Assembly (NCBI GenBank): GCA_945906305.1
Contig: CAMDQT010000001.1
Location: 1 to 64,000 of the forward strand
Direction of reading: 5' to 3'
Source of the DNA: Ferrithrix thermotolerans DSM 19514
GTDB lineage: Bacteria > Actinomycetota > Acidimicrobiia > Acidimicrobiales > CAIXPF01
Length of the DNA: 64,000 nt
A model generated the notes under the pieces. That model searched no databases, was not told the origin of the DNA, and saw only the letters and a program-made list of their open reading frames with translations. Below are positions 26,087-33,521 of this stretch, piece after piece. The position numbers and the translations under genes are program-made. The first letter of the stretch is position 1. The number at the start of each line of letters is the position of its first letter.

Positions 26087-26159
26087 TCCGGCGTCAGGCT
26101 ATACCTCCCTCGCTATCTGGGCCTCTCGGGACGGCGGCGGTCTGCCAGACTGCTCGGCC

Positions 26160-27281
26160 GTGAACTCGTGCCGATCAACCGTCGTGTACACCGACGGCGC
26201 CTGCGTTGGGAACCCTGGACCCGGTGGTTGGGCATGGATCGTCCCCGACGGTGCGTTCGCCTCCGGGTTTGAGGCCCGCTCCACCAATCAGCGCATGGAG
26301 ATCATGGCTGCCTGGCGGGCAGTGGAAGCCATCGACGGGCCACTCGAGGTGCGCAGCGACTCGACCTACGTGGTGAACTGCTTCCGTGATCGTTGGTGGG
26401 AAGGCTGGCTGGCCCGCAATTGGCACAACAGCCAACGCAAGCCGGTAGCCAACCGCGATTTGTGGGAGCCGTTCATTGCCCTGGTGCGGTCTCGGTCGGC
26501 GATCACCTTCCAGTGGGTCAAAGGCCACAGCGGAGACCCTTGGAATGATCGAGTGGACCGTCTGGCGGTCGAGGCGTCCCGCAGCCAAGCGGAGCGGGTC
26601 GGGCTGGAAACGCCGACATCGTTCGGTGCCGCCGATCGGCCTCGTCCTCGGGGCGCGGCCCGAGTCGAGGAGCAGGCCAATGGGTCGGACGCGGCGCTCA
26701 CCGCCGAGACGACCAGGGACCGCGACGCCACACCCGCTGCTGTCGACGCGGTGGTGTCCTACGCCAACGGGGTGGTGGGTCACTCGCTGGTCGTTCTGGG
26801 TCATCAGCCACCGGAGATCGGCGGCTACGAACCGAACCCATGGGCTGATGCGCTGCGGCGCCGGCTGGGAGAGATCTTGCAGGCCAAGGCGGTGTTACAC
26901 GATGACCTGGTGGTGGTGAGCGGCCTTCGGCTCGGCAGCGAGCAACTCGCGGCCGAAGCGGCGGTGGCCGCCGGTTTGGACCTCGTGGTGGTGTTGCCCT
27001 ACCCCGATGCCGATGCGGCTTGGCCTGACGGGCGACGGGCCCAATTTGCCGAGCTGCTGACCGCGGCGCGGGCGGTGCTGGTCTTGCAGCACAAACGGCC
27101 GAATTCGCCCGCTCAAGCGGGCGCTGCGCTCAGCCGTCGCGACGGCTGGCTGGCCCGTCATGCCAGCGAGGCAATCCTGGTGTGGGATGGACAGGATCAG
27201 CGGCTCAGCCGGCTGCACCGTTCGCTGGTGGACCACCTCGGCGATGATGTGTGGGTGCTCGACCCTCGGGAGGTCCGATGA
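26160..27281 (+). CDS. RNase HI domain fused to a YpsA/YspA-type SLOG domain
   Basis: 373 residues from GTG 26160; ATG 26067 would overlap the divergent tetR gene. N-terminal ~150 residues are RNase HI: YTDGACVGNPGPGGW, QRMEIMAAWRAVE, RSDSTYVVNC and WVKGHSGDPWNDRVD supply the catalytic Asp-Glu-Asp-(His)-Asp. After a charged linker, residues ~220-370 resemble the SLOG nucleotide-binding fold: VVLGHQPPEIGGYEPNP, VVSGLRLGSEQLAAEAA, AILVWDG. RNase HI removes RNA from RNA-DNA hybrids; SLOG domains bind or make nucleotide-derived signals. The fusion suggests a link between hybrid processing and nucleotide sensing. Its stop overlaps the amidase start. Confidence 0.8.
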   Translation: MNSCRSTVVYTDGACVGNPGPGGWAWIVPDGAFASGFEARSTNQRMEIMAAWRAVEAIDGPLEVRSDSTYVVNCFRDRWWEGWLARNWHNSQRKPVANRDLWEPFIALVRSRSAITFQWVKGHSGDPWNDRVDRLAVEASRSQAERVGLETPTSFGAADRPRPRGAARVEEQANGSDAALTAETTRDRDATPAAVDAVVSYANGVVGHSLVVLGHQPPEIGGYEPNPWADALRRRLGEILQAKAVLHDDLVVVSGLRLGSEQLAAEAAVAAGLDLVVVLPYPDADAAWPDGRRAQFAELLTAARAVLVLQHKRPNSPAQAGAALSRRDGWLARHASEAILVWDGQDQRLSRLHRSLVDHLGDDVWVLDPREVR

Positions 27282-28642
27282 ACATCGCCGACGCAATCCA
27301 GGCCGAGTTGCGTTCGCTCGGCATAGATGTCCCGGCCGATGTGCAGGCGTCCTGGGTGGCCATGGTCCAACGGGTCAGTGAGAATCTGGCTGAACCACCG
27401 TTTGAGCCGGCACCGTTTGAGCCGACACCAGGGGCGCAAACGAGTGGCTTGGACCGCGGACGGATCAATGACAGCGCGTGGACGTGGCGGGCCGACCCGG
27501 CCCGTCCGCCGAGCGGGCGTGGTTTGTTGGACGGGGTCCGTCTCGGGGTGAAGGACATCTTCGCGGTGGCCGGTCGGCCGCTCGGAGCGGGCAGCGCGGT
27601 GCTCGGTGGTAGGCGGGCGGAGCAGGCCGATGCGCCGGTGGTGGCGGCGCTGAGAGCGGCGGGGGCCACGCTGGTTGGCACGACCAAGCTGCACGAGTTC
27701 GCCTTCGGCGTCACCGGCATCAACGCCTGGGACGGCACCGCCGCCAACCCCGCTGCACCGGGACGGGTGCCGGGTGGTTCTTCGTCGGGGTCCGCCGCCG
27801 CGGTCGCGGCCGGGCAGGCCGATGTGGCGCTCGGTACCGATACCGGCGGATCGTGCCGGATACCGGCGGCCTGCTGCGGCGTGGTCGGAGTGAAGCCTCA
27901 GTATCGGGCGGTGGATGTCAGCGGCGTGTTCCCGTTGGCCCCGTCGCTCGATCACGTTGGTTGGCTCGCCGCCGATGTGGCCGTGGCCCGGCGGGTGGCC
28001 GAAGTGCTCGGTGTGGTGAGCTCGCTTGCCGGAGTCGGGGCCGTAACCGGGCGGCAAACCTCGCGCCTCGGTGTGCACCGGGCCGCGGTGGCTTCCGCCG
28101 ACGAGGATGTCGCAGCGGCGTTCGAACAGGGCCTGGAGGCGCTCCGCCGTGCCGGCTGGGACCTGGTGGACGTCGACTGGCCCGGCGGGGAGGAGACCTT
28201 CGCGGTGTCGACCGCCATCATGTTCACCGAGGCCTCGTTCGTACACCGCGATCTCTTGAGTCGGGCGGGGTCGTTCTACGGAGCCGATGTCCGGGCGCGG
28301 TTGATACAGGGACGCCTGTACGACCTGCGCACCTACCTGTTGGCCCGACGGCGACAGGAGGAACTGCGGGCCCGATGCTTGGGGGTCCTGCACGGCGTGC
28401 AAGGCGTGCTCAGCCCGACCTTGGCCATCGTCGCACCACCGCTGGACCGAGGCACCGATGCCGCGCTGGCGGCCCGAATGGTCGCCAACACCCGCTTGGC
28501 GAACCTGACCGGTTTGCCCGCCATCTCGGTGCCCGTTCCGGCCCTGCCAGTACCGGTAGGTATTCAGATCGAGGCCGCCACCGATGATGTGGCCTTCGGG
28601 GTGGCAGCGGCCCTCGAGGCGGCGTTGCAGCCCCACTCATGA
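27278..28642 (+). CDS. amidase (amidase signature family)
   Basis: 454 residues, ATG 27278 overlapping the upstream stop by four bases. Ser-cisSer-Lys triad motifs are visible: GVKDIFAVAGRPLGAGS (Lys), PGGSSSGSAAAVAAG (cis-Ser region) and GTDTGGSCRIPAACCGVVG (nucleophile Ser). Hydrolyses C-N amide bonds; with hyuA and hyuB downstream it may complete hydantoin or oxoproline-like ring breakdown. Coupled by ATGA to hyuA. Confidence 0.9.
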   Translation: MNIADAIQAELRSLGIDVPADVQASWVAMVQRVSENLAEPPFEPAPFEPTPGAQTSGLDRGRINDSAWTWRADPARPPSGRGLLDGVRLGVKDIFAVAGRPLGAGSAVLGGRRAEQADAPVVAALRAAGATLVGTTKLHEFAFGVTGINAWDGTAANPAAPGRVPGGSSSGSAAAVAAGQADVALGTDTGGSCRIPAACCGVVGVKPQYRAVDVSGVFPLAPSLDHVGWLAADVAVARRVAEVLGVVSSLAGVGAVTGRQTSRLGVHRAAVASADEDVAAAFEQGLEALRRAGWDLVDVDWPGGEETFAVSTAIMFTEASFVHRDLLSRAGSFYGADVRARLIQGRLYDLRTYLLARRRQEELRARCLGVLHGVQGVLSPTLAIVAPPLDRGTDAALAARMVANTRLANLTGLPAISVPVPALPVPVGIQIEAATDDVAFGVAAALEAALQPHS

Positions 28643-30561
28643 ACGGCGACGCGATGGGCGACGCGCCGAAGGTCCCACCCGGTAGCGAGGGGAGGATCTA
28701 TGCCGACGAGGGCCAACCACGGTCCATCGTCGGCACCGACACCGGTGGTACCTTCACCGACCTTGTCACCGCCTCCGGTGAGGTAGTCAAGGTGTCCTCC
28801 GATCCGCAGGACCCCTCCAATGCCCTCCGACGAGCGCTGTTGGCCCGCCCCCGCAACCCGACCGAGCCGGTTGCGGTGTTGGCCCACGGAACCACCGTGG
28901 CCACCAACGCGTTGTTGGAGCGGCGTGGCGCCACCGTCGCCCTCGTCACCACCTCGGGTTTCGAGGACGTGGTTGAGATCGCCCGGCAGGACCGGCCGTC
29001 GTTGTACGACGCCTTGGTGGATCGGCCCGAACCACTCGTGCCTCGCCGGTGGCGGTACGGGGTCGCGGGCCGACTCGACGCCACCGGTAAAGAACTAGAA
29101 CCATGCGACGTGGGGACCCTTGCCCCCATCGACCCCGCCGTGGCGGCGGTGGCGGTGTGCTTACATCACAGCGACCTTGAGCCTGCTCACGAGCAGCAAG
29201 TGGCCGAGGAGTTGCGGCGTCGGGGCCACGACGTGACCGCCTCGCACGAGGTGTCCCCAGAGTTCCGCGAATACGAGCGCACCGTGACCACGGTGATCAA
29301 CGCCTACCTCCGGCCGTTGTGCCGGGGGTACCTCAGCCGGTTGGCGTTCCTAGCCGACGAGATCCGGGTCATGACCTCCGCCGGCGGGCTCATCGGCGCC
29401 GAAGAGGCGGCCAACCGGCCGGTTGCGCTGTTGCTGTCGGGTCCGGCCGGCGGGGTTCGGGCTGCGGCGCAGGCTGCGGTGGCCGCCGGGTTTGCGGACG
29501 CGGTGACCTTTGACATGGGCGGCACGAGCACCGATGTGTGTCTCGTACTCGACGGTGCCCCTGAACCGGCCGCGTGGCGTGAGGTCGCGGGCTTCGCGGT
29601 GCGCGTTCCATCGCTCGATGTGCACTCCATTGGCGCGGGCGGCGGATCGGTGGCCAGCATCGACCCCGGCGGAGCGCTGCAGGTGGGTCCGCGCAGCGCC
29701 GGGGCCTGGCCTGGTCCGGCTTGTTACGGCCGGGGCGGTGTCGAACCGACGGTGACCGATGCCAATGTGGTGCTGGGACGCATCGCCCCCACGGCCAGGC
29801 TCGGCGATCTGGCCCGCCTTGATCTAGCCGCCGCCCGCTCGGCCCTGGACGGGGCGGGGATCGCGGCGGCGGACCTGGTAGCAGTGGTCAACGCCAACAT
29901 GGAGCAGGCCATCCGCCAGGTGACCGTGGAACGGGGGGTCGATCCGGCTGGTCTGGCGCTGGTGGCGTTCGGCGGAGCCGGACCGCTGCACGGCTGTGAT
30001 CTGGCCGACGCGTTGGGCATGGCAGTTGTGGTGATCCCGGCCCGAGCGGGGGTTCTCTCGGCGGTGGGCCTGCTCAGCGCGCCCCGCCAACGCGATCTGG
30101 TGCGTTCCTGGCCCGCTCCGAATGACCACCACGGTGTGGCCCTGGCGTTGGCGGGTTTGGCCGCGGCCGCGGCGACCGCAGTGGGTGGCGATGCTGCCCT
30201 GGCCGAGGTTGCGGTCGACGCCCGCTACCGGGGTCAGAGCCATGAGCTCACCGTACCGTTTGGTCCGGCGGGCACGGCGATAGTCACCCCGGCGACCCTG
30301 GCGGAGGCATTCGCCGAGCGCCATCGGGCCTTCAACGGGTTCGACCGGCCCGATGCCCCGATCGAGGTGATTGCCCTTCGCTCCCGGGCGTCAGGCGCCA
30401 TCCCCATTCGCTACGAGGACTTGCCAACCCCATCGCGTCCGACGGTGCGTGGTCCTGCAGTGCTCGAGGAATCAGACTGTACGGTATGGATACCGCCGGG
30501 TTGGGTGGGAGAAGCCGGCGGTGGTGGCGCGTTGGTATTGCGCCGCGAGTTGCATTCATGA
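28639..30561 (+). CDS. hyuA: hydantoinase/oxoprolinase subunit A
   Basis: 640 residues. ASKHA-type ATPase subunit: GTDTGGTFTDLV phosphate loop at the N-terminus, AHGTTVATNALLERRGA, MTSAGGL, LLLSGPAGGVRAAA, VTFDMGGTSTDVCL, SIGAGGGSVA and FGGAGPLHGCDLA. Subunit A activates the substrate with ATP; subunit B carries the other half of the site. C-terminus is slightly shorter than in full-length HyuA. Overlaps hyuB as ATGA. Confidence 0.93.
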   Translation: MNGDAMGDAPKVPPGSEGRIYADEGQPRSIVGTDTGGTFTDLVTASGEVVKVSSDPQDPSNALRRALLARPRNPTEPVAVLAHGTTVATNALLERRGATVALVTTSGFEDVVEIARQDRPSLYDALVDRPEPLVPRRWRYGVAGRLDATGKELEPCDVGTLAPIDPAVAAVAVCLHHSDLEPAHEQQVAEELRRRGHDVTASHEVSPEFREYERTVTTVINAYLRPLCRGYLSRLAFLADEIRVMTSAGGLIGAEEAANRPVALLLSGPAGGVRAAAQAAVAAGFADAVTFDMGGTSTDVCLVLDGAPEPAAWREVAGFAVRVPSLDVHSIGAGGGSVASIDPGGALQVGPRSAGAWPGPACYGRGGVEPTVTDANVVLGRIAPTARLGDLARLDLAAARSALDGAGIAAADLVAVVNANMEQAIRQVTVERGVDPAGLALVAFGGAGPLHGCDLADALGMAVVVIPARAGVLSAVGLLSAPRQRDLVRSWPAPNDHHGVALALAGLAAAAATAVGGDAALAEVAVDARYRGQSHELTVPFGPAGTAIVTPATLAEAFAERHRAFNGFDRPDAPIEVIALRSRASGAIPIRYEDLPTPSRPTVRGPAVLEESDCTVWIPPGWVGEAGGGGALVLRRELHS

Positions 30562-32108
30562 GCGATTCGGCGGCGCCCGTGCTGGGCCCGGCCGCCCTAC
30601 AGATTCTCATCGCCCGTTTGTCCGGGGTGGCCCGCGAAATGTCCGCGGTGCTCCGACGGGCGTCCTACAGCCCGAACATCAAGGAGCGGGCCGATTTCTC
30701 CTGTGCGCTGTTCACCGCTGATGGGGAGCTATTGGTACAGGCCGAAAACATTCCCGTTCACCTTGGCTCGATGCCCGCCTCGGTGGCCGCGGTCATCGAC
30801 CGGTTCGGTGGCCGACTGCGGCCCGGCGCCGGGTTCGATGCCTGCTCGGGCCACCGAGATCTTCCAGGAGGGCCTGCGGCTGCCGCCGGTGGTGGTGGAC
30901 GAGTCGGTGCGAGACATCCTGCTGGCCAACAGCCGGACTCCGCACGAGCGGGCCGGGGACCTCGACGCGCAGCTTGGCGCCAATCGGCTCGGGGTGGCCC
31001 GCTTGGCGCAGTTCGCGGGACAACCGCTCGCCGAGGTCGTCGCCTACGGCGAACGGCGGATGCGGGCCGCGTTACGGGCCGTCGGCGACGGCGAGTGGCG
31101 TTTCGCCGATCAACTCGACAGTGCTGGTGCTGGTGCTGGAGAGGCCGTGCCGTTGCAGGTGCGCATCGTCATCAGCGGGGACGAGGTCTTGGTGGACTTC
31201 ACCGGCTCGGCCCCCCAGACGCCGGGAAACGTCAATGCGGTGGCGGCGGTGACGGTGTCCGCGGTGGCCTTCGCCTTGCGCAGCGCGCTCGATCCCACCA
31301 TCCCGGCCAATGGTGGCGCCATGCGGCCCGTCCGTCTGATCATTCCGCCCCGGTCCGTCCTGGCCGCCGAGGCGCCCGCGGCGGTGGCCGCGGGCAACGT
31401 CGAGGTGAGCCAGCGCGTGGCCGACCTCTGTCTCGGAGCGCTCGCCGCGGCGTGTCCGGCCCGCGTTGGGGCCGCTTCACAGGGCACGATGAACAACCTC
31501 CTCATCGGTGGTCGGGGCTGGGTCTACTACGAGACGGTGGCTGGCGGGCAGGGCGGCCGGCCGGGCAAGCCTGGAATGAGCGGGGTCCACACCGCCATGA
31601 CCAACACAAGTAAAGTGCCTACCGGTCAGCCCAGCCCCGGCACGCCCGGCCAGTCGGGAATTCAGACGGGCATGACCAACACCGTCGACGAAAGACACCA
31701 GTCGGCGGCGGGCCTTCCCGGCCAGTCCGGAATCCACACGAACACGACAAATACGAGAAATACCCCGATCGAGGCGCTGGAACGGGCGTTCCCGATGCGG
31801 GTGCTCCGGCAGCGGCTGCGGCGGGGGAGCGGCGGAGCGGGATGGTCCGCCGGCGGCGAGGGGATCGAGCGCGACCTCCAGGTGCTCGTCGATGCGACCG
31901 TGTCGCTGATCACCGAACGCCCTGTGAGCCAGCCGTGGGGCCTGGCCGGCGGCGAGCCGGGAGCTGTGGGAGAGAACTGGCTGCTCCCCGGCGGTGACGA
32001 GGCCCGTGCGGAGCGTCTGCCGGACAGTGCACGATTCAGTTGAAGGCCGGCGACGTCCTCCGGATGCTTACGCCAGGATGCGGCGGCTGGGGTCCGCCTT
32101 CCGTCGAC
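30558..32108 (+). pseudogene. hyuB: hydantoinase/oxoprolinase subunit B, broken by a deletion and a one-base frameshift
   Basis: From ATG 30558 the N-terminus is normal (ISPNIKERADFS-type segment, ENIPVHLGSMPAS) to about 30840. There the reading frame must change: the ~45 residues expected after GGRLRPG (DPF..GGTHL..D region) are missing, and the family sequence resumes in the next frame at APGSMPARATEIFQEGLRLPP. That frame continues to ~32022 through NGGAMRPVRLIIPP and TERPVSQPWGLAGG. Near GCCGGACAGTGCACG one A seems lost; compensating for it restores CTIQLKAGDVLRML and a stop at 32106-32108. Also contains a repeat expansion at 31573-31760. Both disruptions could be real decay or sequence errors. 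Confidence 0.75.
31573..31760 (+). repeat. in-frame triplication within hyuB
   Basis: Three imperfect copies of a 12-residue unit, GMSGVHTAMTNT, GQSGIQTGMTNT and GQSGIHTNTTNT, spaced 25 and 24 residues apart, lie where family members have a single GXSGVHTXMTNTXNTP motif. The spacers are Pro/Gly/Ser-rich. The length stays a multiple of three, so the downstream frame is preserved. Confidence 0.7.
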
Positions 32109-32201
32109 TGAAGTCCAGCCCCTGCGTGTGGGTCGAGTCGGGAACCAGGGGTCCACGATTGGGTAGTCCCCGGTTGGCAGCGCGGCTCGGGGGTTGTGCG
32201 A

Positions 32202-32209
32202 TTGCGCAA
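32202..32209. promoter_or_regulatory. palindrome TTGCGCAA upstream of the XRE gene (operator candidate)
   Basis: Perfect 8-base palindrome centred 26 bases before ATG 32231, within GTTGTGCGATTGCGCAAC. The same palindrome recurs at 33148 and nearly so at 33192, flanking the XRE-ImmA pair, as expected for autoregulation by the XRE protein. Confidence 0.45.
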
Positions 32210-32230
32210 CTCCGGACAACACTGATCGTC

Positions 32231-32518
32231 ATGACAACCGAGACCCTCGGCCAACGAATCAAGAAGGAGCGTCTCGCTCAGGCGATGACGCAGCGCGACC
32301 TCGCGGAGGCCGCAGGGATCACGGTGCCATACGTGTCCAAGATCGAGGCCGGCAAGGAGACGCCCACCGAGGAGAAGATCATCAGGCTCGCCGAAGCCCT
32401 ACGGCTAGACGCCGACGAACTGACCCTCGCAGCGGGGCGGGTGCCTCAAGATGTGATGAATCAGCTAACCGCCGATCCCAAGAAGGCGCTCGAGTTCCTA
32501 CGAACGATGCCGAAGTAG
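32231..32518 (+). CDS. XRE-family transcriptional regulator
   Basis: 95 residues from ATG 32231. A helix-turn-helix domain occupies residues ~8-62: LGQRIKKERLAQAMTQRDLA, AGITVPYVSKIEAGKETP, EEKIIRLAEALRLDADEL. The remaining tail is short and helical (ADPKKALEFLRTM). Paired with the downstream ImmA-type peptidase, it is probably a repressor that the peptidase cleaves to induce the island. Confidence 0.9.
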   Translation: MTTETLGQRIKKERLAQAMTQRDLAEAAGITVPYVSKIEAGKETPTEEKIIRLAEALRLDADELTLAAGRVPQDVMNQLTADPKKALEFLRTMPK

Positions 32519-32520
32519 CG

Positions 32521-33141
32521 ATGGCCCGGCCAACGCATCGTCGAAGCGATGATCGGCATCGAGTCGTGGCTGGAGGGATTCTGCATCGCCACGCCACCGA
32601 CACCGGCCAGGCGATCGAGCTGCCGGTCCCGATCGAACTGATCGTCGAAGCGACCTTCGGCCTGTCGATCGAGTGGGCCGACATCGAGGAGCCGCCCGGC
32701 TACAGCATCCTCGGTGCCCTTGCTCCCTCGACGCCCACGATCATGATGAACGAGCGACACCTTGCGAGGTTCGATCGTTGGGTCGGACCCGAGCGATTCA
32801 CACTTGCCCACGAGCTGGCCCACTGGGTGTACGACGCCGAGAACCCAGATCAGGGCACGCTGGCGTTCGAGGGTGCAACCGAGATCTTCTGTCGAGCCGA
32901 CGACATCACAGATCTTGATCAGACGACGAAGCTTCGCGAGCAGAACGCCAATGCGCTCGCGGCGCACATTCTCCTGCCGGACCAACTCGTGCTTGCCCAT
33001 GATCTTGGGGCTGTGCTGGACGACGTCCGGCGCACAGCACACGACTGGGGTGTCTCCCAACAGACGTTGCGGATCAAGCTCGAACGACTTGGCGTCCTCG
33101 ATGACTACGGCGACGCCGAGCTCGACCGCCTCTTCGACTGA
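32521..33141 (+). CDS. ImmA/IrrE-family metallopeptidase
   Basis: 206 residues from ATG 32521, 2 bases after the XRE stop. The zinc-peptidase motif HELAH is at residues 97-101 with a downstream EIFCRADDI and EQNANALAAHILLP, as in ImmA/IrrE proteins that cleave a partner XRE repressor. Residues ~150-206 end in a winged-helix-like segment (WGVSQQTLRIKLERLGV). The N-terminal ~25 residues are very basic and may be an overlong start. Confidence 0.9.
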   Translation: MARPTHRRSDDRHRVVAGGILHRHATDTGQAIELPVPIELIVEATFGLSIEWADIEEPPGYSILGALAPSTPTIMMNERHLARFDRWVGPERFTLAHELAHWVYDAENPDQGTLAFEGATEIFCRADDITDLDQTTKLREQNANALAAHILLPDQLVLAHDLGAVLDDVRRTAHDWGVSQQTLRIKLERLGVLDDYGDAELDRLFD

Positions 33142-33147
33142 CAGGGG

Positions 33148-33155
33148 TTGCGCAA
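33148..33155. promoter_or_regulatory. second TTGCGCAA palindrome, overlapping a possible promoter
   Basis: Seven bases after the ImmA stop. TTGCGC here could also be a -35 with TACTGT at 33173-33178 as -10 (19-base spacer), so a protein bound to the palindrome would block transcription of the genes from 33272 on. Confidence 0.4.
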
Positions 33156-33183
33156 TCCCTCAATGTGTGGCTTACTGTCGGAG

Positions 33184-33199
33184 TTGCGTAGATGCGCAA
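33184..33199. promoter_or_regulatory. third related site, TTGCG-N6-CGCAA
   Basis: TTGCG at 33184-33188 and CGCAA at 33195-33199 form an inverted repeat with six bases between; the right half also reads ATGCGCAA. It lies ~80 bases before the small SGRF gene and downstream of the proposed -10. Confidence 0.35.
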
Positions 33200-33271
33200 T
33201 AGCCCAAGTAGGGCTCCGCCATCAGCTTGCCCGACGGTTCGACCCGTTACGGCCCCGATCTAGGAGAGGGG

Positions 33272-33403
33272 GTGTTGGAAGATGCCCAAGGCCCCAAGCC
33301 GACCGTCAACAAGTCCGCGGTGTCCGGGCGATTCGTCTCGAATCGTCAGGTCTCCCGCAGCCCGAAGACGACCTACAAGCAGGCCGTCAAGAAGAGCAAG
33401 TAG
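33272..33403 (+). CDS. 43-residue SGRF-type small protein
   Basis: GTG 33272, preceded at close range by the purine-rich GGAGAGGGG, to TAG 33401-33403. The product is basic and contains NKSAVSGRFVSNRQ and SPKTTYKQ. Short proteins with SGRFV and TTV/TTY motifs are common on actinobacterial accessory elements; their role is not known to me. A strong hairpin follows directly, so the gene may be transcribed separately from the nuclease gene. Confidence 0.6.
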   Translation: MLEDAQGPKPTVNKSAVSGRFVSNRQVSRSPKTTYKQAVKKSK

Positions 33404-33410
33404 GCACGCT

Positions 33411-33450
33411 CCCCTCGTGTCGGCCCGAACAGGTGGGCCGATACGAGGGG
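33411..33450 (+). terminator. long hairpin after the small SGRF gene
   Basis: CCCCTCGTGTCGGCCC (33411-33426) pairs with 33435-33450 with a single wobble, leaving the loop GAACAGGT. A 16-bp stem without a T-run. It separates the small gene from the OLD-type gene and could terminate or attenuate. Confidence 0.6.
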
Positions 33451-33521
33451 GCTGCCTCCGTGTTGCCGTTTCTGTCACACCCCCCGGGGACAATCGAAGA
33501 CGTCCCAAGAAGGAGATGATC

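Noticed and set aside
27197-28636. 479-codon minus-strand frame opposite the amidase
   Set aside because: Arg/Gly/His-rich shadow of the amidase, which has complete catalytic motifs on the plus strand.
31573-31760. Repeats in hyuB considered as a CRISPR array
   Set aside because: Repeats are imperfect at DNA level, only three, and lie in a coding frame where they encode a conserved protein motif.
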